Source: Closterium sp. NIES-65 (lineage: Eukaryota; Streptophyta; Zygnematophyceae; Desmidiales; Closteriaceae). From it: a stretch of 64,000 bases of DNA. The stretch covers positions 186,001-250,000 of the forward strand of contig CANXME010002097.1 of assembly GCA_948144175.1 (NCBI GenBank), read 5' to 3'. Under the pieces are notes generated by a model, which was not told where the DNA came from, did not search any database, and worked only from the letters and a program-made list of their open reading frames with translations. Below, piece by piece: positions 62,821-64,000 of the stretch. The translations under genes were made by a program, and so were the position numbers. Each line of letters starts with the position of its first letter. Positions within the stretch are counted from its first letter, which is position 1.

Positions 62821-63870
62821 ATGGCTACCCCTAGTGTCCTCACTTTTGACGCTGAGGGTCGAGCCATTGACTTTGAGGTCTGGGTCGACGACTTGCAGTG
62901 CGATAGGGCGAATGGTCTTTCTCTCTTTGACCTCACCTCTGGCGCCTCTCCTGCCCCTGCTACTGACGCTGACCCCACTGTTCGCTCTCAGTGGGCCACC
63001 CGCGATGCTGCTGCACATCTTGCTGTGCATCGCCACCTGCCTACCATTGAGCGCGCGCACTTTAGTCAGTACAAGAGTGCTCAGACCTTGTACGACGCTG
63101 TAGTTGCGCGCTACTCTTCTCCTGCCACTGCTGCACTGAGCCGCCTCATGCTACCGTACCTCTTTCCTGACCTTGCTGCCTTTCCCACAGTTGCCGACCT
63201 CATTACGCACCTCCGCACTAGTGACACTCGCTACCGCGCCGCACTTCCTGCTGAGTTCTGCGCCAAGAACCCTCCCCCCATGTACATCACTCTCTATTAC
63301 ATAGTCACACGCCTCCCTGACTCCCTTCGCGTAGTCAGGGACCACTTTCTCTCAGTCTGTCCCACCACTCTCACTGTTGACCTCCTCGAGAAGGCCCTCC
63401 TGGCGGCGGAGAAGAGCATTGTCGCTGTAGGAGCCTCTCGTGGTGACCCTCGCACCCCCATCTTTGAGGGGTGTTCTCCTTCCCCCCTGCTGCCCTCTGT
63501 TGCCTCTGCTGCTGCTGCCGACCTGCTTGGTCTTGAGTCCGTCGGCGCGGCGTCTGCCCCTAGCGGGAGACGCTGACGTGGCAAGGGCAAGGGGGGCAAG
63601 GGCGCGGGTGGAGCTGGCGGGGGCGGTGGAGGTGGCGGTGGAGGCGGCCGAGGGAGTGGGGGTTGCGGTGGGAGTGGTGGCGGGGGTGGTGGTGGTGGTG
63701 GCGGCAGCGGAGGCGGAGGCGGTGGCGGCGGCAGCGGTGGGAGCGGAGGCGGCGGTGGTGGCGGAGGTGGAGGCGGCGGTGGCGGAGGGGGTGGAGCTGG
63801 TCGGGGTGGTGCCCCGCAGCGGAGCGGCCTTGGTGGTGGTCAGCGCCAGCAGAAGCAGCAGCAGCAGCAG
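62821..63870 (+). pseudogene. element L gag (capsid-like) region
   Basis: Starts MATPSVLTFDAEGRAIDFEVW at ATG 62821 and follows the B/E/J gag blocks (RSQWATRDAAAHLAV, LYDAVVARYSSPATAALSRLMLPYLFPDL, YITLYYIVTRLPDSLRVV, FEGCSPSPLLPSV). It ends in a Gly-rich coding tail (about 63600-63800). An LREWYAQRQRGG module lies just past it at about 63896-63930. Confidence 0.78.
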
Positions 63871-64000
63871 CGTTCTCGGGACATCCCCCCGCCTCAGCAG
63901 CTCCGTGAGTGGTACGCGCAGCGTCAGCGTGGTGGGGGACTTGGTCCGTGCACCTACGTCCTTTGTTCCGGCAACCGCGCGGGTGAGCAGTGTGGGGGTG

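Larger units (their letters stand above)
48811..64000 (+). mobile_element. element K: distinct copia lineage, interrupted by J and L
   Basis: A 445-bp 5' LTR (48811-49255), PBS TGGTATGAGAGC, gag with an ordinary zinc knuckle, protease, integrase and RT, then the start of RNase H up to 54017 where element J is inserted. The rest of K must lie beyond the window. Composition is visibly lower in GC and A-richer in codons than the other elements, with Gln/Asn-rich and Thr/Ala-repeat segments. It shares no LTR, leader or linker features with the short-LTR family. Broken, with about three lesions plus the insertion. Confidence 0.85.
61626..64000 (+). mobile_element. element L: gag-bearing copia-type retroelement, 5' part, nested in J's LTR
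   Basis: 5' LTR 61626-61753 (128 bp), PBS, stem-loop, tandem-repeat leader, gag from 62821, and the LREWY module with the start of the zinc-binding segment at the window edge. It continues past 64000. Inserted into the 3' LTR of J, so it is younger than J. Broken, with at least one lesion in the visible part. Confidence 0.9.

Overview
The window reads as nuclear DNA made almost entirely of transposable elements. I recognise no host protein gene, tRNA, rRNA or CRISPR array. Nearly everything belongs to one Ty1/copia-type (Pseudoviridae-like) LTR lineage: a GC-rich gag-pol in the order gag, protease, integrase, RT, RNase H; a primer-binding site (PBS) matching the 3' end of initiator tRNA-Met; and unusually short LTRs of about 121-140 bp. 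The plant-type PBS and high GC suggest a green-lineage genome. From memory, unverified, this gag type resembles sequences in charophyte algae such as Closterium, so a streptophyte alga is my best but low-confidence guess.

Layout. 1-487: 3' end of an F-family element. 874-16571: a short minus-strand non-autonomous element (Z), split by element A (1830-16200, TSD CGAAA), itself split by element B (6652-14053, TSD GGCTC). 16827-16960: a solo LTR (TSD CATGC). 17000-17652 and 33060-33490: the two halves of a non-LTR (LINE-like) RT relic, split by element D (17653-33059). D carries a 1.2-kb repeat (20922-22106) and the minus-strand element E (24056-31879, TSD CTTCG). E in turn carries a 375-bp TRIM (27062-27436, TSD CGGCG). 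33857-48483: non-autonomous element F (TSD GCGAG), holding a second copy of the 1-kb repeat (34459-35440, TSD GCCCG) and element G (35600-47824), which holds element H (38251-43960). 48811 to the window end: a different copia lineage, K (445-bp LTR, ordinary CCHC knuckle, lower GC), split by element J (54018 onward), whose 3' LTR is split by element L (61626 onward).

Nesting order mostly agrees with LTR divergence counted by eye: D about 14%, F about 11%, A about 9%, against B about 5%, E about 3%, G about 2%. Two nested elements (H in G, the TRIM in E) look more diverged than their hosts. B, E, J and L carry a full gag; A, G and H begin near the gag zinc-binding end or the protease and may depend on gag supplied by relatives. 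All are treated here as fossils; most are broken.

The most interesting signals are shared non-coding structures and protein modules of the short-LTR lineage: (1) a stem-loop just after the PBS whose stem sequence covaries between elements, followed by a GGGCCCACC-type box; (2) a polypurine tract held in the 3' arm of a second conserved hairpin at the 3' LTR; (3) a (S/T)PQQLREWY module repeated in gag and again between integrase and RT; (4) a zinc-binding motif with a 13-residue first spacer; (5) about 0.4-1.3 kb of element-specific GC-rich tandem repeats as leader.
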